The translations under genes were made by a program, and so were the position numbers. A stretch of 64,000 nt of DNA from Coprococcus aceti (GTDB lineage: Bacteria > Bacillota > Clostridia > Lachnospirales > Lachnospiraceae): NCBI RefSeq assembly GCF_025567285.1, contig NZ_JAOQJT010000011.1:1-64000 (forward strand), written 5' to 3'. This document shows positions 8,378-18,037 of the stretch, in pieces. How positions within the stretch are numbered: position 1 is the stretch's first letter; the number at the start of each line of letters is the position of its first letter. The notes beneath the pieces were generated by a model. It ran no database searches, was not told the origin of the DNA, and saw only the letters and a list, made by a program, of their open reading frames with translations.

Positions 8378-8418
8378 GTTTTATTTTCCTCCTACATAAA
8401 CACTCATACTGAAAATTT

Positions 8419-11400
8419 TTACAATTCCATCGGCCTCATCGTTGTTTCAATCATATTTATCTCATCCTCAGACAAATCAAAATATTTATACAAGTCTTCA
8501 TCCGTCCAGTGTTTTGTAAAATCCATAACAGGTACAAATATAAAATTGCTCTGAGATACATTTACACCTGAATACGTAGTCCTTAACATATACCTTGTAA
8601 ATTTGCACGTAAGGTAATCTCTTAAATTCTCTGCCTCTGATCTTGTATCAAAAAATCCAACATTCAGATATGAAAATGTATCAACCTCATTTTTGTTTAA
8701 AATCTCAGGAGTAGAAATAGATCGATATCCATTTTCTGGTTTTATTCCCACCTCACCACCTTGTGGTATCATTCTTGATATTTTTACCTTATATTTATCA
8801 ATGAGATCTACATTCTTTTTTATCTTATCCCTTTCTATGTAACTTCTCCCCTGTGAATTAAATGTTGCACTATGAATAAGTACTAAATCATCCTTACCCG
8901 CATTCTCATGACCATGCTCATGAGTTGGTAATCCAAATGTATCTAACGCTGATACTGTCGTATTCATAAAATGTTCGCATTTATTCTTAACTTTTTCTAT
9001 TATCGAGATTGCTCTATTATTTCTAACAAATACATCAAACTGTTTCAAAGAACGCTCTATCGAAATCCTGTTCTCGCCTAGAACATTGCATACCAAGCAC
9101 TCCCCTTCTGTATCTCTATCCCACAAAAAATAACACAAGCCACCTGGTATAACTACCGTCGGAAAACAATCTTTTGAATTATAATAATCATACAATTTAC
9201 AAAGTCTATTATCTCCAAACATATCTTCCCTGAAGGACGCCAAGCCAATTCCTCCGTTATACCATCTTGCAGGTATAATCATTGAAATGTACTCTGGTTC
9301 TATTTTTTTCGCCTGCTCAACAAACAAATTGAAAATTGGCTTTGCCTGTTTTGAAAACTTTGCAGTATCCACACCTCCTCCTGTCTCCAACTGATATGGA
9401 GGATTTCCTACAATGGCATCAAATTTCATCTGTTCATTTCCTTTCTTCCAATAACTTTCACTTGTCACTTTTCCTATAAACAACTGTGGCTTATTTGCCA
9501 TTGTGTTAATCAAATCATCAAAATAATGCGCATTTATCTTCTGAGCATAATACCCCACCAATGTACGTCTCGTTATCGTCTTTGCCATCGGTGTCTTACA
9601 TATAACATAGATATTGTCCCTGACTGTCTCAAACCAGATATCTCTTTGCTTTTCCAAAGTAAGCTCTTTCTTATCTACAGCCTGGCACTTTGCCCTGAAT
9701 ACACTGTATGTAACATACAAAGGATACAAACCGGTCTTTGAATTTATCTCCAATATCCTTGTATCCGGCTTAAAGAAGATATCGTGCGTTACTTTTCCCT
9801 GATCAACAAATCTCGGTTCGTCAAGAGTGCCATCATCCGGGTGATTCTCCTCATAAAAATCCCAGCCGCCGATACAATCACTCATGTGCATGTTTACGAC
9901 TCTCCAAGGTGTAAGCACTGTCTCCTTGTCAGGATTCTTGAAATACTTGAAAAGACCAGCTATCTTTTTTACTCGTTCCGTTGGATTAAGCGTGTCTGCC
10001 TCTTTTGCAACATTTCTTATTCTGCGCCCGGCAGCTACGAATACATCCTCATCATAATACTTCTGAAACTCTCGGAACTTATCCTTTGTCACTCCTGCCG
10101 GCATGAACTCATCCCATGAGGAATCATCAACCATGTCTACGAACTTATCCAATGAAATCTCTTCCTCATAAGGTATATCTGCGCCGTAAATAAGCAGTGG
10201 CATTCTGATTGATATACCACGTAAGATAGAGATTGCATCATTGCGCAGCTTCTTTAACGCCTTGAGTTCCTCCAATCTTGCTTTTTCTTCATCAGTAAGA
10301 TCCTTTTTAGGCTTCTTTTTTGATTTCTCAAGCTCTTCATACTCTTCTTTTGTGAGTCCCTGCTCGTTTAATGTGATATCATTTGACTTTGGTGCTGCCT
10401 TTGAAGTTCCGATGATACCTTTCAATTCATCAAACTTCTTAATATCCACTTCATCCAGCATAAATAAATCATCACTGTACAAATTACTGTCATCAAAACC
10501 ATTTCTTACGACTTTATCAGCATAGGCACGCTTTAACTGCTGCAACAATTTATTTGCACTGTACTCTTTCATTTCAGATCCGGATATTGCTATTACCGGG
10601 CAATAATTCAGGAACTTGCCGAGCACCTTCTTATCATCCGAATTATGTTTGCCTGCTTTTGATGATATAGATACAGCCTCCGATACCATTTTCAGCGTCC
10701 TGTCAGGAGCGAAGTCAAATACATAACTCGTTTCTTTTATCTTTCCATTTATATTACATGGCGACTGTACTCTGAATATTGTCTGAAGATAATTTGCCGC
10801 AGATGTAGAATATGAGCCTGCAAGCATAAACACACCTGTCCATTCTCTTATTGTTACACCTGTTGTAAGCTTTCCACAGGACAATGTGATCGTGTAATTA
10901 TCCTCACCGGCATTTTTTATTGCTGTCTTAACCTTGCTCAATGCTTCTTCGGATTTCTCATCCTCATCACCATTACCAGCAACATTTACAATCTCAAATA
11001 TTCCATTGCCGAACAAGGTGCGATCCATCATCAGCTTTTTTAAAGCTCTAGCTTCCTTTACACCCGGAACGATCCACAGTGTATGTTTGAACACTTTTCT
11101 ATATTCTTCCGTTGAGTATGGGTACATACTTTTCTGGTTTGGATTTGTCAGCATATTAAGGAAACTAAGAACATCATCCTCATGCACAAAATCACCTATC
11201 TTGGCATTTGTCGGCATATTTGCATGATCAACTTCATAATCTCCTGTCCATGTTCTGAAGAACTCATGGAAATTAAACGCTTTGTCCTCATAGGCTATGT
11301 ATTTGTTGTGCGTTAGCTGTCCCAGATCATATGTGTATATACGGAGCTCCGGCAGCTCTTCATAAGGATTTGAATCACCGAAATGATTTTTATCCCACTC

Positions 11401-12435
11401 TGACTTACACTCCTGTTCCATCATATAATCCCATGTATATATAGAATCTTCTTCATATCCATCCAGTATATTAAACGGAGTACCTGATAAAGCCAGCAAT
11501 TTTGTTCCTTTATCTTCCTTCAGCACCGCCTTAACTGTATCTTCTCCCAAAAGTGTTGTCGTTCCCTCATGGGCTTCATCTACTATTACGCAGTCCCATA
11601 CAGTGGAAAATACAACATCATTCTTGTTAAACTTTCCTCCGACCTGCGAAGATCCTCTCAAATCCTGTACCGATGCAAAATACACAAAATTCTTGCCAGA
11701 GTCCAGCAAGTTACCAATTGTATAACCATTTGCCTTTGAACCATATATGTAATCTGGATTTCCCCTGAATACCTTGGTGAAATCCTCATACCATCCTTCA
11801 TTTACCACTGGTCTGTGTGTAAGAATAATGGTTTTGTGAAACTTCATCTGCCTTACGACTTCCAGTGCGCAAATAGTTTTTCCGAAACGCATCTTTGCAT
11901 TCCAAAGCATTCTATCTGCCTTTTTGAACTGCTTGACCGTTCTTCTTATGGCATCTTCCTGTTCTGGTCTGAATATAATAGGTGCCTGTGCCACGATATC
12001 TGAATTACTCAGGTTCGCTGCATTATGTTTTACAGCCGAGATTGCCTTCTCCGCTGTCTGCAAATCTATATCGAACCACTCTTTTCCTGTGGTTTCATCA
12101 ATTGTAGAGTTTTTAATGCCAGAATTTTTTAATACAGCATGCACATCATGATCCCTAAATGCCTTGATCTGCGGTTTTCCACCATCATTTACCGTTCTTA
12201 CTGCCAATTCTGTATGAAGAAGTTTCGGCGTAATCCCTGCTGTATTTGTGTATGCTCTTATCCTTTCCAGTGCCGCCTGATTTAATTCTCTGCTGTTCGG
12301 TGAAAGGTATTCTATATCCTTTGTAGTATGCAGTGTTGCATCTCCAATCTTTACTTTACCCTTGTGTTTCTCATCATCTATGGCAAATACATATATAACT
12401 TTATAATCAAACGCATTCTTAAACTCATTCTTCAT
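8419..12435 (-). CDS. GIY-YIG/helicase/Eco57I-type methylase fusion restriction protein
   Basis: 1338 residues. The N-terminal 100 residues fit a T5orf172/GIY-YIG domain (YVFAIDDEK then KIGDA). A superfamily 2 helicase follows: motif I MRFGKT near residue 182, DEAHEG near 287 and LSGTPFN about 30 residues on. A Lys/Glu-rich linker leads to an N6-adenine methylase with NPPY near residue 1008 and an Eco57I-like C-terminus. It combines target cutting, translocation and self-modification in one chain, as in type ISP/IIG enzymes. The start has GAGGGGG 6 nt upstream. The gene follows its partner with a short gap after the partner's stop. Confidence 0.75.
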   Translation of the reverse strand: MKNEFKNAFDYKVIYVFAIDDEKHKGKVKIGDATLHTTKDIEYLSPNSRELNQAALERIRAYTNTAGITPKLLHTELAVRTVNDGGKPQIKAFRDHDVHAVLKNSGIKNSTIDETTGKEWFDIDLQTAEKAISAVKHNAANLSNSDIVAQAPIIFRPEQEDAIRRTVKQFKKADRMLWNAKMRFGKTICALEVVRQMKFHKTIILTHRPVVNEGWYEDFTKVFRGNPDYIYGSKANGYTIGNLLDSGKNFVYFASVQDLRGSSQVGGKFNKNDVVFSTVWDCVIVDEAHEGTTTLLGEDTVKAVLKEDKGTKLLALSGTPFNILDGYEEDSIYTWDYMMEQECKSEWDKNHFGDSNPYEELPELRIYTYDLGQLTHNKYIAYEDKAFNFHEFFRTWTGDYEVDHANMPTNAKIGDFVHEDDVLSFLNMLTNPNQKSMYPYSTEEYRKVFKHTLWIVPGVKEARALKKLMMDRTLFGNGIFEIVNVAGNGDEDEKSEEALSKVKTAIKNAGEDNYTITLSCGKLTTGVTIREWTGVFMLAGSYSTSAANYLQTIFRVQSPCNINGKIKETSYVFDFAPDRTLKMVSEAVSISSKAGKHNSDDKKVLGKFLNYCPVIAISGSEMKEYSANKLLQQLKRAYADKVVRNGFDDSNLYSDDLFMLDEVDIKKFDELKGIIGTSKAAPKSNDITLNEQGLTKEEYEELEKSKKKPKKDLTDEEKARLEELKALKKLRNDAISILRGISIRMPLLIYGADIPYEEEISLDKFVDMVDDSSWDEFMPAGVTKDKFREFQKYYDEDVFVAAGRRIRNVAKEADTLNPTERVKKIAGLFKYFKNPDKETVLTPWRVVNMHMSDCIGGWDFYEENHPDDGTLDEPRFVDQGKVTHDIFFKPDTRILEINSKTGLYPLYVTYSVFRAKCQAVDKKELTLEKQRDIWFETVRDNIYVICKTPMAKTITRRTLVGYYAQKINAHYFDDLINTMANKPQLFIGKVTSESYWKKGNEQMKFDAIVGNPPYQLETGGGVDTAKFSKQAKPIFNLFVEQAKKIEPEYISMIIPARWYNGGIGLASFREDMFGDNRLCKLYDYYNSKDCFPTVVIPGGLCYFLWDRDTEGECLVCNVLGENRISIERSLKQFDVFVRNNRAISIIEKVKNKCEHFMNTTVSALDTFGLPTHEHGHENAGKDDLVLIHSATFNSQGRSYIERDKIKKNVDLIDKYKVKISRMIPQGGEVGIKPENGYRSISTPEILNKNEVDTFSYLNVGFFDTRSEAENLRDYLTCKFTRYMLRTTYSGVNVSQSNFIFVPVMDFTKHWTDEDLYKYFDLSEDEINMIETTMRPMEL

Positions 12436-12446
12436 ATCTGTCCCCC

Positions 12447-13379
12447 TCATTTCATCAAAGATCTGTACTCTAATGTTTCCTCGGCTCTCCAGTCCCTGAT
12501 CAGACTGAACATAGGAACCTTTTCTTCCTCCACATCTCCGTCAAAATAATCGAATATTGTAAACTGCCTGTGCAATGGCTTTGTCTCACTATATGGCGTG
12601 GTAAATGTTATTCCATCCATCTGCCATATGTTCCACGCAACAATATTTGCTATTTTTTTCAGTTGAACAAGCGTTGGCTGCTTTCCAAACTTACTCACCA
12701 TATAGTCCACAAAAGTAAACAACAGATTTTCTCTCGCCAAAAGAACATTGTCACCCTGATAATCATAGCCATACGTACTTTGATATGCTCTTTCAACCCA
12801 CTTCAGCCACTCTTCCTCGGTTGAGGTATTTTCTGACACAATTCGCAATTTTCTATCAAGTATACCTATCCTGTCTTTTATCTGTATCGGCTCTCCTGTC
12901 ACTGTATTATATCGACTTACAAGATATGGAGCTTCTCCACAACTTATTTCCATCCTTCTCGCATCAACATATTCCTGCCAGGTCTTATTGTTAGGAAATG
13001 AAATTATACCTTCTGTAACTGTCCACGAGTTACCATTGCTGGTATTAAATACTTTTTCTCTGTTAAACCAGGCCTCATCTACAAGATTGTTTTGCTCATT
13101 ACATATCCAGCAGGGTGTAAAAACCTCGGCTTTATCCCTTGTCCGTTTCATCTGTTCTGCCTGAGATTTTGCCACTCTCGGCTGTATTACATTTGTATAA
13201 TTACCTGTTATGCATTCTGGCTTGATCTCCATACCAGCCCCATAATCTTCACCCAACGATATATAATTGTCTGTCGCCCATCTGATATTCTTTTTAGTTG
13301 TTTTATCTGCCAAGAGTATTTTTAAAAGGCTCATACTCATGTCTGCTATACTCTGTTCAACAATATCTACTGCTTCCAA
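12447..13379 (-). CDS. Restriction/methylation partner protein (subunit M-like)
   Basis: 310 residues, starting at TTG after GAGAGGATAAAAG. The segment KRTRDKAEVFTPCWICNEQNN resembles the N-terminal region of N6-adenine methylases ahead of the SAM-binding motif, but no NPPY motif is present. The family is usually annotated as restriction subunit M and occurs beside DEAH-Eco57I proteins. It probably supplies specificity or a regulatory surface to the large downstream protein; this is inferred from gene order. It is the first gene of the operon. Confidence 0.6.
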   Translation of the reverse strand: MEAVDIVEQSIADMSMSLLKILLADKTTKKNIRWATDNYISLGEDYGAGMEIKPECITGNYTNVIQPRVAKSQAEQMKRTRDKAEVFTPCWICNEQNNLVDEAWFNREKVFNTSNGNSWTVTEGIISFPNNKTWQEYVDARRMEISCGEAPYLVSRYNTVTGEPIQIKDRIGILDRKLRIVSENTSTEEEWLKWVERAYQSTYGYDYQGDNVLLARENLLFTFVDYMVSKFGKQPTLVQLKKIANIVAWNIWQMDGITFTTPYSETKPLHRQFTIFDYFDGDVEEEKVPMFSLIRDWRAEETLEYRSLMK

Positions 13380-13445
13380 ACTTTTATCCTCTCAACACCT
13401 GTAATGTAATTATTATACCATACCCATCACAAAAAATAAATTAAA

Positions 13446-13494
13446 GAAGGACAGCGCCTCTGTACTTATGTACATTTCCCAAGCACTGTCCTTC
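13446..13494 (-). terminator. Terminator of the E1 mobilisation operon
   Basis: Arms GAAGGACAGCGC and GCACTGTCCTTC (one G-U-type mismatch) enclose a 25-nt loop just after the TnpV stop and are followed on the minus strand by a U-rich stretch. Confidence 0.7.
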
Positions 13495-13497
13495 AAC

Positions 13498-13851
13498 CTA
13501 TACCCTATAAATTATCTGCTCCCTCACAATCTCCTCAACCCGTATCCGTATATTGTTCATCCGTCTAACCCACTCCATCTGATCCATCGCCTTGAGTTCT
13601 TCCGTCACACCTTCAACTCTTGCCATCTGCTCCACCAATTGGTCAAATGCCTTCTCTGCCCGTTCCTGAACAGTCAACAGATGTTCCATAAGCGTACCTT
13701 TCAGTACCATCCCTGTATAAATCCCCTTGTGCCATTCTTTCAGATAACTCTGTCTCATCAGCCCGAACTTTCTAAGCTCACCCTCTGGCTCTGGATTTGC
13801 CACAATATTCGGTATCAGATAATCTCCATTATTTTCATATGTTATGTTCAT
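13498..13851 (-). CDS. TnpV-family transposon protein (E1)
   Basis: 117 residues. It aligns throughout with the E2 copy at 25435-25809; both contain LRKFGLMRQ/YGKYGIMRK, then VTEELK-x2-DQMEWVRRMNNI. This matches the TnpV family found in Tn4451-like and other clostridial mobile elements, whose function is unknown. The start at MNITYE has GAGAGG upstream and overlaps the relaxase stop by 17 nt, so the two are coupled. Confidence 0.75.
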   Translation of the reverse strand: MNITYENNGDYLIPNIVANPEPEGELRKFGLMRQSYLKEWHKGIYTGMVLKGTLMEHLLTVQERAEKAFDQLVEQMARVEGVTEELKAMDQMEWVRRMNNIRIRVEEIVREQIIYRV

Positions 13852-15187
13852 AAATACCTCTCTTTCTCCGACCATCCCGGTCTGTCTGCTCATTCTTTGC
13901 TCTTGCCTCTGCATTCTTCCTGTCTATCCTTTCGTGCATAGTTTCCTGTTCCGGTTTTCTCGTCAGATTCAAGAACTCATGCAGCAGGTTCTTCTCCATC
14001 AGAAACTTCTTCATTTCTTTTAGACGATTTGCGAATTTCTCCACCCGTGTTTTTAGATAGTCCACTGTCTTTTCAAGCTCTGCGATCTTCGCTTCATATT
14101 TATCAAGCAGCTTGTTTCTTGTAAGTGCTTTCTCAAATGTCGCCACGATCCGGCTCCATTCGGACTTCTTGACCTTGACATACTCCTCACCGCCGAATAT
14201 GGATTTAATGGGTGTAGCCGCAGCCTTAACATTCTTGACCTCTGCTGACACTTCCTTTGATATCTTGTCAATCCCATCGGTTCTGATGCCGTATTTATCT
14301 ATTCTTTCCTGTTGCTCTTTCTCCTTTGTTTCAAGCAATTCTATCTGTCCGGTAAGCTCTACCGCACGTTCTTCCAACTGTTCCACATCGGTATTCAGCT
14401 TCCTAGCTTCTATTTTCAGTTGTCTGTTTTCATGGCTCTGCTCCATATTATTTTCCTTGATCTTATCTGCCTGCTCTTCCAGACTCTCAACCTTCCGCAT
14501 AGCCACCTTGTACTCCGGCAAGGTCAGATTGTCACGACTGACTCCGAGAACGTCTATCTCTATTCCCTGCTCTCGGCAAAGCTCCGTCAGATATTCACGC
14601 TCCCTCTTCTGCCATGCAACAGTTTCATTCTCATTCCGGCTCTTTGCCTTATCAAATCCCATCTGCTGCAATGCCTTCGTCAGACTATTCCTTGTCTCCA
14701 TGCCGGACTTATATCCGTGCGCCACCGGAATATAATCCATGTGCAAATGCGGCGTTGCCTCGTCCATGTGCAGCACACAGTTGAACAGATACAGATTCGG
14801 ATTTCTCTCCTGAAATGTCTGTGCATATTTTTCAAGGACCTTCGCCGCTTTCTCTGCTTCCTCTGTCATGCGGTCGTTTTCATCTACAACTGCCGTATCA
14901 TTTTTCGAGCCGATCTGCACCACATTCTCATAAAATACTTTCTCTTTATTTTTGGAATTTTTGATCTCTGTAATATAGTCATGCTTCTGTCGGTCTTTTC
15001 GTTTCTGTCTGGCATTGTAGTCATTTAGTGCCTGTCCAAAGCAGGTATCGTAAGCTGATTCTATGCTCTCTTTCACGTAAGTTCGGTTCCAGTCCGTCCG
15101 CTCCGGCACTACGTTATTGCTAATGAAATCTCTGTTGTTGTGGCTGATATGCCCTCTGCCTTTTACAAATGATATCGTCTTTCCCAC
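13835..15187 (-). CDS. MobV/Pre-type relaxase (E1)
   Basis: 450 residues with a GTG start after GAGGTGAG. The N-terminal catalytic domain has HNNRDF at residues 15-20 and the metal-binding motif HMDEATPHLHMDYIP near 142-156. A long coiled coil (about 225-300) and a helical C-terminus follow. Relaxases nick oriT and carry the strand through a helper's conjugation channel. The E2 relaxase has the same design but diverged sequence. The oriT-like repeat lies 46 bp upstream. Confidence 0.9.
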   Translation of the reverse strand: MGKTISFVKGRGHISHNNRDFISNNVVPERTDWNRTYVKESIESAYDTCFGQALNDYNARQKRKDRQKHDYITEIKNSKNKEKVFYENVVQIGSKNDTAVVDENDRMTEEAEKAAKVLEKYAQTFQERNPNLYLFNCVLHMDEATPHLHMDYIPVAHGYKSGMETRNSLTKALQQMGFDKAKSRNENETVAWQKREREYLTELCREQGIEIDVLGVSRDNLTLPEYKVAMRKVESLEEQADKIKENNMEQSHENRQLKIEARKLNTDVEQLEERAVELTGQIELLETKEKEQQERIDKYGIRTDGIDKISKEVSAEVKNVKAAATPIKSIFGGEEYVKVKKSEWSRIVATFEKALTRNKLLDKYEAKIAELEKTVDYLKTRVEKFANRLKEMKKFLMEKNLLHEFLNLTRKPEQETMHERIDRKNAEARAKNEQTDRDGRRKRGIYEHNI

Positions 15188-15232
15188 TGCTTCTCACCTC
15201 CAATCTCTTACTCTCAAACTTGCCAAGGTCTT

Positions 15233-15253
15233 GTTACTTCTGACAGAAGTAAC
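15233..15253. other. Putative oriT inverted repeat of E1
   Basis: A perfect 10-bp inverted repeat with a 1-nt centre, GTTACTTCTG-A-CAGAAGTAAC, followed by GCC. The same position upstream of the E2 relaxase holds GTTACTTTTG-T-CAAAAGTAAC followed by GCA. A second repeat (AGTTTTGA/TCAAAACT) lies 11 bp further. Conservation upstream of a MobV relaxase supports an oriT role. Confidence 0.6.
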
Positions 15254-15402
15254 GCCTTATTAGTTTTGACACTACGCATCAAAACTAGGCGCTCTCCGAG
15301 GGCTCTCATGCGCCGAGGGCTTCTTGGGGATAACCGCCACGCTGGCAACGCATATGTAAGTACACATCTGCCACCAGTGCCACGATTATCCAATGTCACT
15401 CC

Positions 15403-15636
15403 TTATACCCTTGCTCTGACATATTCCAGATCAACGAAATAAGGAGTGCCAACGAGATACCAGTCATGACTGCCATCATCGTTCCAGCACATTTCCATGC
15501 GAGTCGGTACCCATTTGCCATGTACCATGACCTCAAGCCCCTCCCCGCAGTGAAATCCGCTATACACCCACAGATCAGACACAAGCAGTCCATATCTGTC
15601 ATTTACGCTGTTATATCCAAGTCGTCCTGTTGCCAT
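15403..15636 (-). CDS. DUF5348-family small protein (E1)
   Basis: 77 residues, with GRLGYNSVNDRYGLLVSDLW at the start and WYLVGTPYFVDLEYVRARV at the end. The E2 homologue has the same two blocks. The family is widespread in clostridial mobile elements and has no known activity. The ATG shares its A with the stop of the DnaC-like gene, so the two are translationally coupled. Confidence 0.75.
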   Translation of the reverse strand: MATGRLGYNSVNDRYGLLVSDLWVYSGFHCGEGLEVMVHGKWVPTRMEMCWNDDGSHDWYLVGTPYFVDLEYVRARV

Positions 15637-16487
15637 TACGCCACTCCCCCTTTCATCATCTTTACAAGTTCTACCTGATGCCTCTCCCTAAGCAGCTTCC
15701 GCACCGACTCAGATGGAAATCTGAGCTGGTACGTGTTTTCCTCTATCCGATTCGTGATACGATCATCATACAGGAGATCTTCTAGTGCGCTGTTGCTCGT
15801 ATATATTGTTATCTTTTTATGTATATACCTGCTGTTGACAATCTGGTAGAACCGCTCCATAGACCAATCCTTCGGCACCTCTATTCCGAAATCGTCTATC
15901 ACCAGAGCGTCCACCTCTGTAAGCTCATCCAGCAGCCTGTGTTCGGTCATCTGTGAATCGCTGTTCCATGAGGCTTTTATCTCGTTCAATATCTGTACCG
16001 ATGTTGCAAATTTTACACCAACCGCATATCTTTCTATGACCTCATTTGCCAAAGAGACGGCAAATCTAGTCTTGCCGCTCCCTTTTACCGCCGAATACAT
16101 GTATAACCCCATACCACGATCCTTCATTTTCTCGAAATCATCCAGCCAATAATTTGCGATCTGCATATTCATGTCGGCTATCTTCCGTGAATTGGCCATG
16201 TCATATATTGATGTATCAAAGCTGTCAAGTCTCAGTCCAGCAAATGCCTCCGGTATATCTGCAAAACTGAGCATTCTGTTCATTCGTTCTCTCTGCCATA
16301 AGCCACACTTACAATTTCTCGCATATTCATGTCCATCATCTGCGATATATAACTCTATACCCGTATCCCGACAAACCGGACACTTATAAACCATACAGTT
16401 CTGCTTCTGCATCTGTCCATTTTTCATCTGTCCGATTGTATTTTTTAGGGATTCGCTTATCTTTGTCTCGATCATTTCCACTATCAT
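15636..16487 (-). CDS. DnaC/IstB-like AAA+ ATPase (E1 replication module)
   Basis: 283 residues. A zinc-ribbon-like stretch (CPVCRDTG, then CKCG) precedes the AAA+ core with Walker A YSAVKGSGKTR and Walker B ALVIDDFG, and an SN-containing sensor I (YTSNSALE). This matches DnaC-type helicase loaders. With the preceding HTH protein it forms the replication module of E1. The 5' end overlaps the upstream gene by about 100 nt; a GTG two codons downstream is better spaced from GGAGG and may be the true start. Confidence 0.8.
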   Translation of the reverse strand: MIVEMIETKISESLKNTIGQMKNGQMQKQNCMVYKCPVCRDTGIELYIADDGHEYARNCKCGLWQRERMNRMLSFADIPEAFAGLRLDSFDTSIYDMANSRKIADMNMQIANYWLDDFEKMKDRGMGLYMYSAVKGSGKTRFAVSLANEVIERYAVGVKFATSVQILNEIKASWNSDSQMTEHRLLDELTEVDALVIDDFGIEVPKDWSMERFYQIVNSRYIHKKITIYTSNSALEDLLYDDRITNRIEENTYQLRFPSESVRKLLRERHQVELVKMMKGGVA

Positions 16488-16956
16488 AGCCTCCTCTCTT
16501 CTCGCTCGCCCTCTGGCTGTATTGTTTATTTTTTAATTCATTATTATTCGATACTTTATTCTTAAATTGTGACATGTTTTCGGTATACCGTTTTTCTGCA
16601 TCCTGCTTTTCGGTATGCCGATTATCCGTACACAGATTTTCAGTACACGGTGAGATTGGAACCTGATGAACTTCAAGAAAGGTGTCACCATATTTGCCAT
16701 GCTCACCCCGTTCCTGTGTCCTTGTCAAATAGCCCGAATGCTCAAGCCGACTCAGACTTGCCTGTATCGCACTCTTCCCTTCTGGCAATATTTTGGCAAG
16801 CCCGACTATTGAAAAATCCCATTTATCCGGCAGAGAAAGGAGCGTTGCCAACATACCCCGATCCACCAGTTTCAAATCTGTATTCTTGAGAATATCTTTT
16901 CCGATCATTACAAAGCTGCCCGGTGTTTTGTTCTTTAATATCGGCAAATCAATCAC
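16384..16956 (-). CDS. Replication-initiator-like winged-helix protein (E1)
   Basis: 190 residues. Residues 25-80 form a winged helix of the HTH_36/RepA N-terminal kind (LVDRGMLATLLSLPDKWDFS, SRLEHSGYL). The remainder is charged and low in complexity. It lies directly upstream of the DnaC-like loader, the usual arrangement for an initiator/loader pair. The start is GTG overlapping the integrase stop; a TTG three codons on has better spacing. Confidence 0.6.
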   Translation of the reverse strand: MIDLPILKNKTPGSFVMIGKDILKNTDLKLVDRGMLATLLSLPDKWDFSIVGLAKILPEGKSAIQASLSRLEHSGYLTRTQERGEHGKYGDTFLEVHQVPISPCTENLCTDNRHTEKQDAEKRYTENMSQFKNKVSNNNELKNKQYSQRASEKRGGYDSGNDRDKDKRIPKKYNRTDEKWTDAEAELYGL

Positions 16957-18037
16957 CCCCTTTCTGGTTTAGCCTGTTCACAATATTTGCGATCTGTCTG
17001 TCCTGCTCAATGCTGAAATGCGAATATGTACGAATCGTCTCTTCTATACTGGCATGTCCAAGCAATCGTTGGATTGCATACATATCCGCTCCCTGTGACA
17101 AATAAAATGATGCTGCACTGTGTCTCAGATCATGCACTCTGATTATATTTGTCATACCGGCTTTCTCCATCTGCCGGTGCATCTTTGTTTCAACAGCTCT
17201 TATAATTACCGGAAATATTCTGGCATCCTCCGGATATTCATATAAACCATCCACATATCTCTTTAATTCATTGCACAGTGAATCCGGCAAATACACCCGC
17301 CGTATGGAATTCTTCGTTTTCGGTTCTGTGATAATATCCTTTTTATTTCTTCTGTCATACGTTTTAGAGATAAATATGGATTTCCCCACAAAATCAATAT
17401 CAGATTTTGTAAGTGCCAGCGTCTCGCCGATTCTGAATCCACAGTAATATTGGAGTTGGAACAGAAGATGGTACATTGCATCTTTCTCAGGACTTATAGA
17501 ATCCAGAAATTCCAAGAATTCTTCATGCGTCCAATACCGCAGCATCTGTTTTTCAGCATCCGATCTTCCGATCTTGGCAATTCCCCGGCACGGAGACTTT
17601 TCAAGACCATAGTACCGTTCTGCGTGGTTGAATATTCCGACTATCTGATTGTTGAGTGTTCTGTTATAACATTCCGAATATCCCTGCTTCAATATTTCAT
17701 TCTGCCATGCAATTATATCTTCCGGCTGAACCGCATTTATACTCATACCTGCAATCGGAGCTTCAAGCAAATGTGTTCTGATCATATGCTCCTTTGTCAG
17801 ATATGTTCTTTCCTTCAACACGCCTTTCTTATCCGGCATGTACTTCTCAGTTATGAATGTACTAAGCGTCATTCCAAGATCCGCTTTCATCGCTTTTTGC
17901 TGTTCCGCAATATAGGCTTCCGCCTCCTTTTTCGTACGGAATCCACGTTTAGATTTCTGCTTTGTGCTGCCGTCCCGCAGCTTAATTCGATAGACAGCTC
18001 TCCATTTCTTACCATCCGCATCTTTATACACAGGCAT
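16949..18037 (-). CDS. Tyrosine integrase of E1
   Basis: 362 residues. An N-terminal AP2-like arm-binding domain (KWRAVYRIKLRDGSTKQKSK) and a SAM-like core-binding domain precede the catalytic domain. Visible catalytic residues are R in GFRIGETLAL, HDLRH, and H with Y in LGHASIEETIRTYSH. It inserts E1 into the 3' end of tuf. The start MPVYK follows GAGGGGG by 9 nt. It overlaps the excisionase gene by 14 nt and is co-transcribed from the repressed promoter at 18296-18324. Confidence 0.9.
   Translation of the reverse strand: MPVYKDADGKKWRAVYRIKLRDGSTKQKSKRGFRTKKEAEAYIAEQQKAMKADLGMTLSTFITEKYMPDKKGVLKERTYLTKEHMIRTHLLEAPIAGMSINAVQPEDIIAWQNEILKQGYSECYNRTLNNQIVGIFNHAERYYGLEKSPCRGIAKIGRSDAEKQMLRYWTHEEFLEFLDSISPEKDAMYHLLFQLQYYCGFRIGETLALTKSDIDFVGKSIFISKTYDRRNKKDIITEPKTKNSIRRVYLPDSLCNELKRYVDGLYEYPEDARIFPVIIRAVETKMHRQMEKAGMTNIIRVHDLRHSAASFYLSQGADMYAIQRLLGHASIEETIRTYSHFSIEQDRQIANIVNRLNQKGGD

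Noticed and set aside
15188..15402. A 61-residue gene between the E1 relaxase and DUF5348
   Set aside because: The frame spans the oriT-like repeat and has no ribosome binding site; the region is better explained as a transfer origin.
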